Below, one piece after another: positions 42,995 through 52,015 of a stretch of DNA of 64,000 nt; positions within the stretch are counted from its first letter, which is position 1; each line of letters begins with the position of its first letter. The notes below the pieces were generated by a model. It was not told the DNA's origin and ran no database searches. It saw nothing but the letters and a program-made list of their open reading frames with translations. This stretch comes from Clostridium pasteurianum BC1 (GTDB lineage Bacteria > Bacillota > Clostridia > Clostridiales > Clostridiaceae), in assembly GCF_000389635.1 (NCBI RefSeq), contig NC_021182.1, positions 3,761,925 through 3,825,924 of the forward strand, in the 5' to 3' direction. Position numbers and translations under genes: made by a program.

Positions 42995-44038
42995 ATGAAA
43001 GCATTATTTCTTGCAGGGGGTAAGGGAACAAGATTAAAACCTCTTACAGACAAATTACCAAAACCTATGGTTCCCATAATGACAAAACCACTTTTAGAAA
43101 GAGATATTACAGCACTTAAGAAGTGTGGCATAGATGAAATTGTATTAAGTGTATGTTATAAACCACAACATATCAAGGAATATTTCCAGGATGGAGATAG
43201 GTTTGGTGTTAAAATGCACTATGTAAAAGAAGATGTTCCACTGGGGACAGGAGGAGCTATAAAGAATACCGAAAAATTTTATGATGATACATTTTTGATA
43301 TTTAATTCTGATATTTTAAGTGACATAGATTTTAAAGATATGATTAAATATCACAAAAGTAAAAAGGCAGATGTTACTATTGCCGTAACTACAGTAAGAA
43401 ATCCATCAGCCTATGGAGTAATAGACTATGATGAAAACAATTATGCTAAATCCTTTATAGAGAAGCCTTCTCCTAATGAGATTACATCAAATTATATAAA
43501 TGCAGGAATATATATATTTGAGCCCAAGGTATTAAAGGAAATACCTGATGGGAGAGTTGTATCTATCGAAAGGGGAATATTCCCATTATTACTGAAAAAG
43601 GGATATAAGATAGCTATTTATAATAAATTATCCTATTGGATGGATGTGGGTACTCCTAAAAAATATTTTGAAGCACACAGAGATATTCTTACTGGAAAAT
43701 GTAAAATACCAGAATTAAATTTAGAAAAATCCTGCTTATATAGAGGTAAAAATGTAAAGCTTCATAGTAATGTAAAAATTATAGAACCAGCTTATATTGG
43801 AGATAATGTAGAAATTGGAGCTAATACAGTTATAGGACCAAATGCAGTAATAGGAAACAATTGCTGCATTGGTACGGGAAGTAACATAATAGGGAGTATA
43901 TTGTGGGACAATGTAAACATAGGCAGCGGATCAAAATTATATCACAGCATAATGTCATCAAATTGTATTATGGATGGCGACAGCGATTACTATAATACCA
44001 TATATACTCCAGGTTATACTGAGCTTATGGCAATATAA
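42995..44038 (+). CDS. Sugar-1-phosphate nucleotidyltransferase (mannose-1-phosphate guanylyltransferase-like)
   Basis: A 347-residue enzyme making an NDP-sugar. The N-terminal nucleotidyltransferase signature is FLAGGKGTRLKPLTDKLPKP, and the metal-binding FNSDILSDID and EKPSPNEITSNYINAGIYIF are typical of GDP-mannose pyrophosphorylases. The C-terminal left-handed beta-helix (about 250-330, IGDNVEIGANTVIGPNAVIG) is complete. GGGAGG precedes the ATG. It would supply the donor for the GT4 transferase that follows 16 bases later. The sugar (mannose versus glucose) is inferred from GH130. Confidence 0.9.
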   Translation: MKALFLAGGKGTRLKPLTDKLPKPMVPIMTKPLLERDITALKKCGIDEIVLSVCYKPQHIKEYFQDGDRFGVKMHYVKEDVPLGTGGAIKNTEKFYDDTFLIFNSDILSDIDFKDMIKYHKSKKADVTIAVTTVRNPSAYGVIDYDENNYAKSFIEKPSPNEITSNYINAGIYIFEPKVLKEIPDGRVVSIERGIFPLLLKKGYKIAIYNKLSYWMDVGTPKKYFEAHRDILTGKCKIPELNLEKSCLYRGKNVKLHSNVKIIEPAYIGDNVEIGANTVIGPNAVIGNNCCIGTGSNIIGSILWDNVNIGSGSKLYHSIMSSNCIMDGDSDYYNTIYTPGYTELMAI

Positions 44039-44054
44039 AACAGGAGGATTTGTA

Positions 44055-45233
44055 ATGGTATTGAACAGAATGAGAAACATAGCATTTTTAAGCACCTATC
44101 CACCAAGAGAATGTGGAATAGCTACTTTTACTCAAGATTTAGTAAGAGAACTTGATAAGATAAAACTTCTACAAAAACCAAAGATAATAGCTCTTAGTAA
44201 TGATGATTATAAATATGATAATGATAGCGTAAAAATGGAAATAAATCAGTGCACTAGAGAAGACTATATTAAGGCTGCAAAAGCTATAAATAATTCAAGT
44301 ATAGAACTACTGGTAATTGAACATGAATACGGTATATTTGGCGGAGAATGCGGAGAATATCTATTAGATTTTGTGGATAATTTAAATATCCCCTTTGTAA
44401 CTACGCTGCATACGGTATTGCCTAAACCATCTTTTAAACAGAGAGAAATTCTAAATATAATTGGCAAAAAAAGCAAGAAAATTATAACTATGTCAAAAAA
44501 CACAGTATATGTGCTTGAAAACATATATGATATAGATAAGAATAAGATAGAAGTTATAAATCATGGAGTCCCTTTTAGGATTATGCCAGCTAGAGAAAAT
44601 TTGAAAGATAAGTATGGATTAAAAGATAAAAATATAATCAGTACTTTTGGTCTTATAGGTCCAAGTAAGGGACTAGAATATGGTATAGAAGCTGTAGCAG
44701 AAGTAGTAAAGAAACATAAAGATATAGTTTACTTAATTCTAGGTCAGACTCATCCTTGTATAAAAAGAGAAAAAGGCGAGGAGTATAGAGAAAGACTTGA
44801 AGAGTTAGTAGAGAACTTAGGGATAAAGGACAACGTTTGCTTTATAAACAAATATCTTACTAAGGATGAAATAATAAACTATTTACAGATTTCTGATATA
44901 TATATGACACCTTATCTTGGAAAAGATCAGGCAGTAAGTGGTACTCTTGCCTATGCGGCAGGCTATGGAAGAGTTATTGTATCCACTCCTTACAGCTATG
45001 CTAAAGAGATGCTGTCAGAAGGAAGAGGAATGCTTGGAGAATTTAAGAACGCCTATTCTCTTGCAAAATGTATAAATTATATACTGGAAAATCCTGATAA
45101 AAAAAGAGATATGGAACATAAAACCTTAAAAGTAGGAAAGACAATGATGTGGGAAAGTGTAGCTAAGCAATATGCAAAATTATTCATAACAGTTATAGAG
45201 GATCATAAGAAAGAAGGAAGTTTAGTAGTATGA
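44055..45233 (+). CDS. GT4-family glycosyltransferase
   Basis: A 392-residue retaining glycosyltransferase with the GT-B fold, cytoplasmic. The N-terminus (NIAFLSTYPPRECGIATFTQ) and HEYGIFGGECGEYLLDF form the acceptor half; the donor half has FGLIGPSKGLEYGIEAV and the ExxxxxxxE-like region YLGKDQAVSGTLAYAAGYG. The start is ATG 44055 after AGGAGG; an extension of the frame upstream overlaps the previous gene. Similar transferases accompany GH130 enzymes in other Firmicutes. It probably transfers mannose (or glucose) from the NDP-sugar. Its end overlaps the next gene by 4 bases. Confidence 0.88.
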   Translation: MVLNRMRNIAFLSTYPPRECGIATFTQDLVRELDKIKLLQKPKIIALSNDDYKYDNDSVKMEINQCTREDYIKAAKAINNSSIELLVIEHEYGIFGGECGEYLLDFVDNLNIPFVTTLHTVLPKPSFKQREILNIIGKKSKKIITMSKNTVYVLENIYDIDKNKIEVINHGVPFRIMPARENLKDKYGLKDKNIISTFGLIGPSKGLEYGIEAVAEVVKKHKDIVYLILGQTHPCIKREKGEEYRERLEELVENLGIKDNVCFINKYLTKDEIINYLQISDIYMTPYLGKDQAVSGTLAYAAGYGRVIVSTPYSYAKEMLSEGRGMLGEFKNAYSLAKCINYILENPDKKRDMEHKTLKVGKTMMWESVAKQYAKLFITVIEDHKKEGSLVV

Positions 45234-46249
45234 TGATAGATACTTTAGGTAAATTAAAAGAAGATCACATTTTTCATATGACAGATGATACGGGAATGTT
45301 TCAGCACTGCAAATATGGAATACCGGATCCAACAAAGGGTTACACTACAGATGATAATGCAAGAGCTCTTATTATGGCAGTTATGCTTTATCATAATAAA
45401 TCAGAAGAAAAATATTTAAAGCTTATATATACCTACACTTCATTTCTACTTAATGCACAAAATGATGAAGGAAAATTTAAAAATTTTATGAATTATGATA
45501 GGCAGTTTATTGAGAAGGAAGGCTCTGAAGACTGCTTTGGAAGATGCCTTTGGGCTCTTGGATACACTGTATCAGACTTAAAGGTACCTAATAATATAAA
45601 GCTTACCTGTAAGCACATGTTAACAAAGTCTTTAAAAAACTGTGCTGATCTTAAATTTCTTAGAGGAAAAGCTTATTCCATTATAGGGCTTCAATATGTT
45701 GATGATCCTAAAAAGTATATAAGACCACTGGCAGAGAGTATACTTGAAAAATATAATCATTGTAAAGATGAAGAGTGGAAATGGTATGAGTCCTCTATTA
45801 CCTACAGCAATTCCATATTTCCCTGGGCTATGTTTATAAGCTATGAAATTTTAGGAGAAGAAAAATTTTTAGACTGTGCAGAGGAGAGTCTAAAATTTTT
45901 AGAAAAGATTACTTTTAAAAATTGGTATTACAAACCAGTGGGCTGTAATGGATGGTTAAACAAGGGAGAAGAGGCATCTAAATATGATGAGCAGCCTGTG
46001 GAGGCTGCGGAAACAGCGCTAACTTATATAACTGCCTATAAATTGACAAAGAATATTGATTATTTAAATAAAGCCAAGCAGTGTTATGCTTGGTATAAGG
46101 GTGAGAATTCAAAGGGTAAATGCTTGGTCGATAGTGAGAACGGCGGTTGTTATGATGGAATTACTGAAAATAGTATAAATTTAAATGAAGGGGCAGAGAG
46201 CCTGGTTTCATATTTTATCAGTGGCTTAGTACTTAGTATGAATATATAG
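45230..46249 (+). CDS. Alpha/alpha-barrel protein of the glycosyltransferase operon (glycosidase-like)
   Basis: A 339-residue protein with repeated helical motifs (LIYTYTSFLLNAQNDEGKF; GRCLWALGYTVSD; AEESLKFLEKITF; AETALTYITAYKLT), the pattern of an (alpha/alpha)6 barrel as in GH76/GH88-like and cellobiose-epimerase-like proteins. The start region has YGIPDPTKGYTTDDNARALI and the Asp pair could be catalytic. The activity is unknown: it may be a hydrolase trimming, or a factor in, the polymer made by the GT4 enzyme. The gene overlaps the preceding one by 4 bases (ATGA), showing translational coupling. Last gene of the operon. Confidence 0.8.
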   Translation: MMIDTLGKLKEDHIFHMTDDTGMFQHCKYGIPDPTKGYTTDDNARALIMAVMLYHNKSEEKYLKLIYTYTSFLLNAQNDEGKFKNFMNYDRQFIEKEGSEDCFGRCLWALGYTVSDLKVPNNIKLTCKHMLTKSLKNCADLKFLRGKAYSIIGLQYVDDPKKYIRPLAESILEKYNHCKDEEWKWYESSITYSNSIFPWAMFISYEILGEEKFLDCAEESLKFLEKITFKNWYYKPVGCNGWLNKGEEASKYDEQPVEAAETALTYITAYKLTKNIDYLNKAKQCYAWYKGENSKGKCLVDSENGGCYDGITENSINLNEGAESLVSYFISGLVLSMNI

Positions 46250-46343
46250 ACAAACTCTTTTAAAAGAGTATACACAGTACTGAGAATGTAGGTACACTTA
46301 CCATCATACCAATACTATAGGTATAATAATTGAAGATTTTAGA

Positions 46344-46386
46344 AAATATATCACTAATGTTACTATGACAATAGTGATATATTTTT
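46344..46386 (+). terminator. Terminator of the CIRCE operon
   Basis: AAATATATCACTA/TAGTGATATATTT stem followed by T-rich sequence, about 100 bases after the last gene. Confidence 0.8.
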
Positions 46387-46401
46387 ATTTATCAAGTAGC
46401 G

Positions 46402-46426
46402 AGTAGATGACTGCAAGCCACCTACT
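46402..46426. repeat. Short palindromic repeat (REP-like), copy 2
   Basis: AGTAGATGACT-gca-AGCCACCTACT; same inner sequence as 6800-6824 with a changed base pair in the stem. The preceding bases (CAAGTAGCGAGTAGA) also occur at 3331-3345 in reverse. Confidence 0.55.
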
Positions 46427-46479
46427 AATTGTGATACAATATAAGAATTAAGAAATTTAAAAAGAGGTAAGGAGCATAT

Positions 46480-47103
46480 ATGGATAAAGACGTAGTATTA
46501 AATAACACCGAATTTGAACAATTAACTGCATCCGAAATTTGGGAAAGACTATATAATAAAGAACTTAATTCTAAGAAGAACATCCTAGAATACATTGATA
46601 TAACAGTGGTGCTTAAAAAGGAAAATATAAATGAGGAGAAGATTAAAGACACCTATAATTATATTTATAAGCATATAGAGCAATTAAAGGGTTCAATAAA
46701 ACCAAATACAATGATGTATCTAAAGAATAAGCTAAAAACACAGCTTGGAAAGTATGTTAAAGAAAAAGATCCGAAGCCAGTGAATCACTTTATAGAGTTT
46801 TTTAAGAAGGCCTATCCTGAAAATACTAGAAGGAAAGATTTCACATGGGTTCTAATGGATATAAATAGTATATCAGAGGAGCAGATATGGACTACTTTAA
46901 CATATATTAATAGAGAGTGTCTAAACAATAAGCTCAGTCTGAATTCTGATCAAAAAAAGGATATAGTAGTAATAATTGAAAATTTAATTAGTAAGAACAA
47001 TATTAAGTATATAAATGATCTTAGAGCCCTTAAACAATTAACAAATATATTAAATATAAGTATTGTACAGGCTGGTAAAGCATTTAAGGTAGAACACAAA
47101 TAA
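46480..47103 (+). CDS. Hypothetical helical protein, 207 residues
   Basis: ATG 46480 preceded by AGGTAAGGAG. The product (MDKDVVLNNTEFEQLTASEI ... QAGKAFKVEHK) is rich in Lys, Asn and Ile, lacks signal peptide and membrane segments, and is predicted largely helical. No family recognised. It is monocistronic, between the CIRCE operon and an exporter pair; no function is proposed. Confidence 0.6.
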   Translation: MDKDVVLNNTEFEQLTASEIWERLYNKELNSKKNILEYIDITVVLKKENINEEKIKDTYNYIYKHIEQLKGSIKPNTMMYLKNKLKTQLGKYVKEKDPKPVNHFIEFFKKAYPENTRRKDFTWVLMDINSISEEQIWTTLTYINRECLNNKLSLNSDQKKDIVVIIENLISKNNIKYINDLRALKQLTNILNISIVQAGKAFKVEHK

Positions 47104-47435
47104 ATTTAAACTTGGATTCGACAAGTAATGCCCATAGGCTGGGTATATAGTAATAATAGGTATGTATATTTGGATGATGAGGTGTGACATCAATACAAGA
47201 ATAAAATAATGGAAAATCATTGCAATAAGTGGATAATTCAGGCTTCTCCAGATAAGTATACCTGCCTAAATGTGGATCCATCCGTCCTAGCTTATAGGCA
47301 TACATGGGGACGTACAAAACGCACCCATCAACGTAATTGACAAGTGCGTTTTTGTGTGAATCAGTATTCTTTTCCTGGATGGTTGGAATACCTGGTGGCA
47401 AGACAAATGTTAATACTCCTTACATGATATTATTA
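47104..47435. other. Intergenic region with a strong hairpin
   Basis: Contains the hairpin at 47314-47355. An open frame on the minus strand (47084-47401) has no ribosome binding site and no family likeness; I do not call it a gene. The composition rises toward the exporter genes, which may mark the edge of a transferred block. Confidence 0.4.
47314..47355. terminator. Terminator-like hairpin
   Basis: ACAAAACGCAC/GTGCGTTTTTGT stem; works in both directions with T runs. It follows the exporter operon on the minus strand at about 80 bases. Confidence 0.65.
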
Positions 47436-48272
47436 CTAACTCCATATATCTGATTCTTTGCTTTTGGAGCGATTAATTCTTGAAAAATCCACTCTTGAGA
47501 AAACGAATGTTGACAACAGTAAAAATATGAGTCCGAAAATAATTACAATCACCATGCTGATAGATGGAGTAATTACAAAATTTCCAATTTTAAAAGCAAG
47601 TTGTTCCGAGATCAACTGATCGGTTGTTAAAGACGTCTTTTCCAGTATGATGGTCCTAAAAAACGCTGTTGTATATGTCATTGGATTGAGATAAGCAACA
47701 TATTGCAATATTTTTGGCAACAGCGAAAGCGGGATATATGCACCGCAAAGAAATGTCAATGGCATTGTAATAGCCGTTATGACAATTTGGAATGTTTGGG
47801 AATTCTTCACCAGCGCAGCTAAAAATAATCCCAGGCCGGAAAACACAAGCCCAACCACAGCCATCACACCAATTACCGCAAATGGCGTAATCAGGGATGT
47901 GAATTTTAAACCTATGAAATAACCAATGAATAAAATTATAATGCCCTGTAAGGTTGCTATTGTTGCTGCAGACAAGAGCTGACCTGCAGCAATCTGAATT
48001 CGCTTAACTGGGCTTACCAGCACTTCCTTCATAAAACCCGAAACAATATCTTCAATTGTACTGGTGGCAATGGTAAGTGCAGTTTGAAAGACGGTTGTTA
48101 TAACAATACCGGCAAGCATATAGTTTACCGGGTTGGAAATATTGTCGTTTTTAAATATTGCACTGAACACATATAAAAAGAAAAACGGCATGATAATCGT
48201 GAAAACAAGCTGAACGCGATTGCGTGCAAAAATTTTAAGATTTCTAAACCATAAAGCTGCTATAATTTGCAT
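47436..48272 (-). CDS. ABC-2 type exporter permease (DrrB-like)
   Basis: A 278-residue membrane protein with six hydrophobic segments. It begins with a cytoplasmic helix (FRNLKIFARNRVQLVFTIIM) and carries the ABC-2 signature around LCGAYIPLSLLPKILQYVAY then LNPMTYTTAFFRT. Together with the ATPase gene, which ends 6 bases upstream, it forms a complete DrrAB-type efflux pump. Codon use is somewhat richer in G and C than the neighbourhood. Substrate unknown (drugs, bacteriocins or lipids are usual). Confidence 0.88.
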   Translation of the reverse strand: MQIIAALWFRNLKIFARNRVQLVFTIIMPFFFLYVFSAIFKNDNISNPVNYMLAGIVITTVFQTALTIATSTIEDIVSGFMKEVLVSPVKRIQIAAGQLLSAATIATLQGIIILFIGYFIGLKFTSLITPFAVIGVMAVVGLVFSGLGLFLAALVKNSQTFQIVITAITMPLTFLCGAYIPLSLLPKILQYVAYLNPMTYTTAFFRTIILEKTSLTTDQLISEQLAFKIGNFVITPSISMVIVIIFGLIFLLLSTFVFSRVDFSRINRSKSKESDIWS

Positions 48273-48278
48273 AATTTC

Positions 48279-49193
48279 TCACTCCCTTATATCTTTTCCT
48301 GTGATTTTTAAAAACACATCGTTCAATGTACCTTTTTTAATTTCCAAATCTGTAATCGCCGGTTTCTGGGCACTCAATATCTCCATCAATTCCGGCAAAC
48401 TTCGAACTTCAATAGAATAATAACCATCTTTTTTCTTGTAAATAAACCCTAACTTATTAAGCAGTGATTCCAACCCTTGCTCATCACCTGTTGTGATATA
48501 TGCTTTATCTTTTGTGTATTGCTGTTTCAAATGATATGGCGTGTCTATTGCAACAATTTTACCGGCATCCATAATAGCGACTTTGCTGCAAATCTCAGCC
48601 TCGTCCATATAATGCGTTGTTAGAAAAATAGTAATATTTTTTTCCTTTTGGAGCTTCACAATATAATCCCAGATATGTGCCCTTGTTTGAGGGTCAAGTC
48701 CTGTGGTTGGCTCATCCAAAAACAATACCTTGGGGTAATGCAAGAGCGATCTGGCTATTTCCACACGTCGTTTCATCCCTCCGGACAGACTACTTACCAT
48801 GGCTTTTTTCCGATCCCGTAAATCCACTATATCTAGAGCAAAGTCAATACGTTCCACGATTTCACTTTTAGGGATTCCATAAAAATAACAATGCATATTT
48901 AGATTTTCAAAAATGGTCATTTTATTATCAAGTGTTGGTTCCTGAAAAACAACTCCAATAACACTTCTAACGGCATCCTTGTCATTGGAAACGTCTTTTC
49001 CATCAATCATCAGGGTGCCACTAGTCTTATCGAATATAGTGCAGAGGGTATTGATGGTGGTGCTTTTACCCGCTCCATTTGGACCTAAAAAAGCAAAAAT
49101 GCTGCCCTCCTCTACCTCAAATGAAACATTGTCCACTGCTGTAAAATTACCATATTTCTTTACAAAATTCCGAACTTCAATTATATTCTTCAC
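48279..49193 (-). CDS. ABC-2 type exporter ATPase (DrrA-like)
   Basis: A 304-residue ATPase: Walker A FLGPNGAGKSTTINTL, Q-loop VVFQEPTLDNKMT, signature LSGGMKRRVEIARSLL, Walker B VLFLDEPTTGLDPQ, H-loop TTHYMDEAE. The C-terminal DUF4162-like region (about 225-304) is typical of DrrA exporters. I prefer GTG 49193 (VKNIIEVRNFVKKYGN), placed 8 bases after GGAG, over the upstream ATG 49223, which lacks a site. First gene of the pump operon. A 34-bp palindrome lies upstream at 49323. Confidence 0.9.
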   Translation of the reverse strand: MKNIIEVRNFVKKYGNFTAVDNVSFEVEEGSIFAFLGPNGAGKSTTINTLCTIFDKTSGTLMIDGKDVSNDKDAVRSVIGVVFQEPTLDNKMTIFENLNMHCYFYGIPKSEIVERIDFALDIVDLRDRKKAMVSSLSGGMKRRVEIARSLLHYPKVLFLDEPTTGLDPQTRAHIWDYIVKLQKEKNITIFLTTHYMDEAEICSKVAIMDAGKIVAIDTPYHLKQQYTKDKAYITTGDEQGLESLLNKLGFIYKKKDGYYSIEVRSLPELMEILSAQKPAITDLEIKKGTLNDVFLKITGKDIRE

Positions 49194-49322
49194 GTTATCA
49201 CTCCTATCACCTATTTTTAGCATTCATGATAATACGAAACAACAAAAGCCCTTTGAAAAACAAGGAATCGTAAACATCATTAAATAAATAATCCACTTTC
49301 AAATTCTACCATGTAAATCGAA

Positions 49323-49356
49323 AAAAAGTCAATTACATATGTGTAATTGACTTTTT
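49323..49356. terminator. Palindromic terminator between AKR and exporter genes
   Basis: AAAAAGTCAATTAC-ATATGT-GTAATTGACTTTTT, a perfect 14-bp stem flanked by A and T runs. It ends the disrupted aldo/keto reductase transcript; an operator role for the exporter cannot be excluded. Confidence 0.7.
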
Positions 49357-49971
49357 CGCAGAAATTAGCAAAATAGATTGTATTCACAAACAGAAATTTC
49401 CAGTTTCTGCATGCTACTTTTTATTTACTTAATATTCCATCTATTCGTGCTAATTCATCAGAAGTTAATTTTTTATTTTTTAACATATTTACATTATCAA
49501 TAATTTGTTCTTTACGACTTGCTCCTATAATTGCAGAAGTAACCCCACCTTCTCTAATGACCCAAGCAAGGGCTAACTGTGCAAGACTTTGACCTCGATC
49601 TTTTGCTACCTCATTTAAAGCAACTATTTTTTCAATTAATTCTGGCTTTATATCATTGCTATTTAAATGTCTTATATTTGAATTAGCCGCTCTAGAATCA
49701 TCTGGAATACCATGAATATATTTATCGGTTAATAGTCCCTGTGCCAATGGACAAAAAGCAACCGATCCAATACCTTCTTCTTCTAATACCTTAAGTAATC
49801 CCTCTTCTGGTTCTCTCCAAAACATTGAATATTTTGGCTGATGCACCAATAATTTCACTCCCATATTCTTTAAAATATCCGATGCTTTCTTTGTATCTTT
49901 CGGACTATAATTTGAAACACCAACATAAAGAGCCTTTCCTTGTTTTACTACATCAGCAAGTGCTCCCATGG

Positions 49972-51430
49972 CTGACTTACGGACAGTGAATTGCATTAAA
50001 TAAGAATAATAAACATAAAAATCATTTACAAGATTATATTTCCAAATAGTAATAATGCAATAATATGCTTATAAAGATAATATAATCATAAACATGAAAT
50101 TAATGTAATAGAGAATGGGTATACTGGTGCCTTACTATTAAAGAATATATTTACTTTTTTTGCCATATTAGATGTCATAAAGTATCAAATTAAATTTTAA
50201 GGCATATTTTTTTCTATTAGAATCATAACATCTGTTAAACCATGTCAATCCACTGCTGAATAAGCTGTATATTCTAACTATTTTATTTCTTATCTTTTTA
50301 GTTGCGCCTATTATCTTACTCTTCTTATTCTTAGAACAATCTGCTCCTAATATTATCATCCATGTATATGCTATACATAAGCATAAATATAAGTTTTCAA
50401 AATATATAAGACTGTTTGTCCATGTATCTTCCATATTGAAGCCACTGGATTTTAAATCTCTAAACATTTCTTCTATAATAAATCTTTTCTTATATTCATT
50501 AACAGCATTCTTACTATCAAGATTGGTTACTATATACCAGGTATCCGCTGCTTCTTCTGCCTTACAAACTGCTAAATTGCATCTATATTTTTCAGCACTT
50601 AGTAAAATTCCATTAAACTTTTTTACGCCTTTTTTTAGAGTTTTTATATCTCTAAGGTATTTTATTTTTTCTTTCCCTTCTATATTTACAAGCATATCAT
50701 TGGTACATCTTATACAATATTTCCATCCTATTTTATTTATAAACTTAAATAAATCTATACTCTTAAAACCTCTATCTGCCAGCAATACAACTTCATAATT
50801 ATATGAACTTATAAGATCCTTAATCTCTTCTATTCCCTGTTTTATATGTTTGAAATTTTTATTATCTTTTTCATTATATTCAAATATTTTATACCATAGT
50901 GGAACTGCTCTTTTTCCCACTTTCAGCGAAAATTTAAGTATTAAAAATTTATCTTCCAGTGTTGTATGGTCAAATATTACAACCAGTTTATTAGTGGTAC
51001 TTCTTTTTATATAATTTATCATAATTTCATCGATAAAATTATAATATAGGTAGTCTGACTTTATTGTTGAACTTGAAAAAAATCTATAAATTCTTTTTAT
51101 TTTACTTTCTTCATTGGCTTCTGTATAGTAATCCTTTAGCTTTTCTGATATTTCTGAGATTATAACTGATTTTGATAACAATATTCCCAAAACAATATAT
51201 ACTAAATTTTTTAGTTTCTTGGATGATATGGGTAAAATCTCATATAGCATTTTTCCTAATTCTGCGGTAATATATTCTTGATTGTTAAGCATAGCCAATT
51301 CTCCTTTTTTATAAGTTTGTTTGTCCGAATTTAACTTATATTTTAGGGCTTGGCTATGTTTTTTTCTATCCTTTTTTTCATGTTACTTTATTCCATGTTA
51401 ATTTTTCTCTTTTTACTGTCCTTACGTCAG
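49972..51430 (-). mobile_element. IS4-family insertion sequence with 10-bp target duplication
   Basis: Ends CTGACTTACGGACAGT (left) and, inverted at the right, CTGACGTAAGGACAGT: 14 of 16 match. It is flanked by direct repeats GCTCCCATGG at 49962-49971 and 51431-51440. Length 1459 bp with one transposase gene on the minus strand. Size, end structure and 10-bp duplication fit the IS4 family. It sits inside the aldo/keto reductase gene. Confidence 0.95.
50168..51292 (-). CDS. IS4-family transposase (DDE)
   Basis: A 374-residue DDE transposase. Catalytic residues are in VVIFDHTTLEDK (first D), EVVLLADRGFKSIDLF (second D) and the Y-x2-R-x3-E-x6-K signature YKKRFIIEEMFRDLK (Glu), the mark of the IS4 family. 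ATG 51292 lies 8 bases after GGAG; the TTG two codons before is too close. The frame is intact, so the element is probably still able to move. Confidence 0.93.
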   Translation of the reverse strand: MLNNQEYITAELGKMLYEILPISSKKLKNLVYIVLGILLSKSVIISEISEKLKDYYTEANEESKIKRIYRFFSSSTIKSDYLYYNFIDEIMINYIKRSTTNKLVVIFDHTTLEDKFLILKFSLKVGKRAVPLWYKIFEYNEKDNKNFKHIKQGIEEIKDLISSYNYEVVLLADRGFKSIDLFKFINKIGWKYCIRCTNDMLVNIEGKEKIKYLRDIKTLKKGVKKFNGILLSAEKYRCNLAVCKAEEAADTWYIVTNLDSKNAVNEYKKRFIIEEMFRDLKSSGFNMEDTWTNSLIYFENLYLCLCIAYTWMIILGADCSKNKKSKIIGATKKIRNKIVRIYSLFSSGLTWFNRCYDSNRKKYALKFNLILYDI

Positions 51431-51913
51431 GCTCCCATGGTTTCTTCCAATGGAGTTTCAGGATCTCTTCTATGAGAATAGAAAATATCTACATAATCTA
51501 ATTGCAATCGTTTTAGACTTTGATCCAAACTTGATATCATATATTTTCTTGATCCCCAGTTGCCATAGGGACCAGGCCACATATCATAACCAGCCTTTGT
51601 TGTAATTAATAATTCATCACGATATCCATTCAATTCTCTTTTTAATACATTACCCAAAAGTATTTCTGCACTTCCTGGTGGTGGTCCGTAATTATTTGCT
51701 GCATCAAAATGCGTTATACCTTCATTAAAGGCAGTAACCAACATATCCTTTGCATTTTCATAGGCGAAAACTCCACCAAAATTGTTCCAGATTCCTAGGG
51801 ACAATCGCGGCAATAGCAGACCGCTCTTACCACATTTTACATATTCCATATTATCATATCTATCTTCTCTTATCATATTATCCTCCTTAAAAGACAAATT
51901 TGTTATTAATAAT

Positions 51914-52015
51914 CTATACTTTAAGACCAAAGCCCAAAGGACCTGTCTCTTCATACCATTCAAACTTTGTTTCTTGTCCACTTTTATTCCTTCTGGGATA
52001 TGAACATTCCACCTT
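51914..52015 (-). pseudogene. C-terminal remnant, unidentified
   Basis: Minus-strand reading in two adjacent frames: NVHIPEGIKVDKKQ, then after a one-base shift TKFEWYEETGPLGFGLKV and a stop. The second segment looks like a genuine protein tail. It directly precedes the aldo/keto reductase start. Family not recognised. Confidence 0.3.

Larger units (their letters stand above)
49421..51876 (-). pseudogene. Aldo/keto reductase (YghZ-like) interrupted by an IS4-family element
   Basis: The gene starts at ATG 51876 (AGGAGG upstream). The N-terminal part (51441-51876) includes MEYVKCGKSGLLLPRLSLGI, the active-site FDAANNYGPPPGSAE and ITTKAGYDMWPGPYG, and runs to EETMGA. The C-terminal part (49421-49971) continues LADVVKQGKALYVGVSNYSP and includes VTSAIIGASRKEQI. 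When the 1459-bp insert and one copy of the 10-bp duplication are removed, the frame is restored to a protein of about 325 residues similar to L-glyceraldehyde-3-phosphate reductase YghZ, so the insertion is recent. Confidence 0.92.

Noticed and set aside
47084-47401. Open frame of 105 codons on the minus strand
   Set aside because: No ribosome binding site, unlikely composition (many Tyr, Pro, His) and overlap with a terminator hairpin; regarded as chance.
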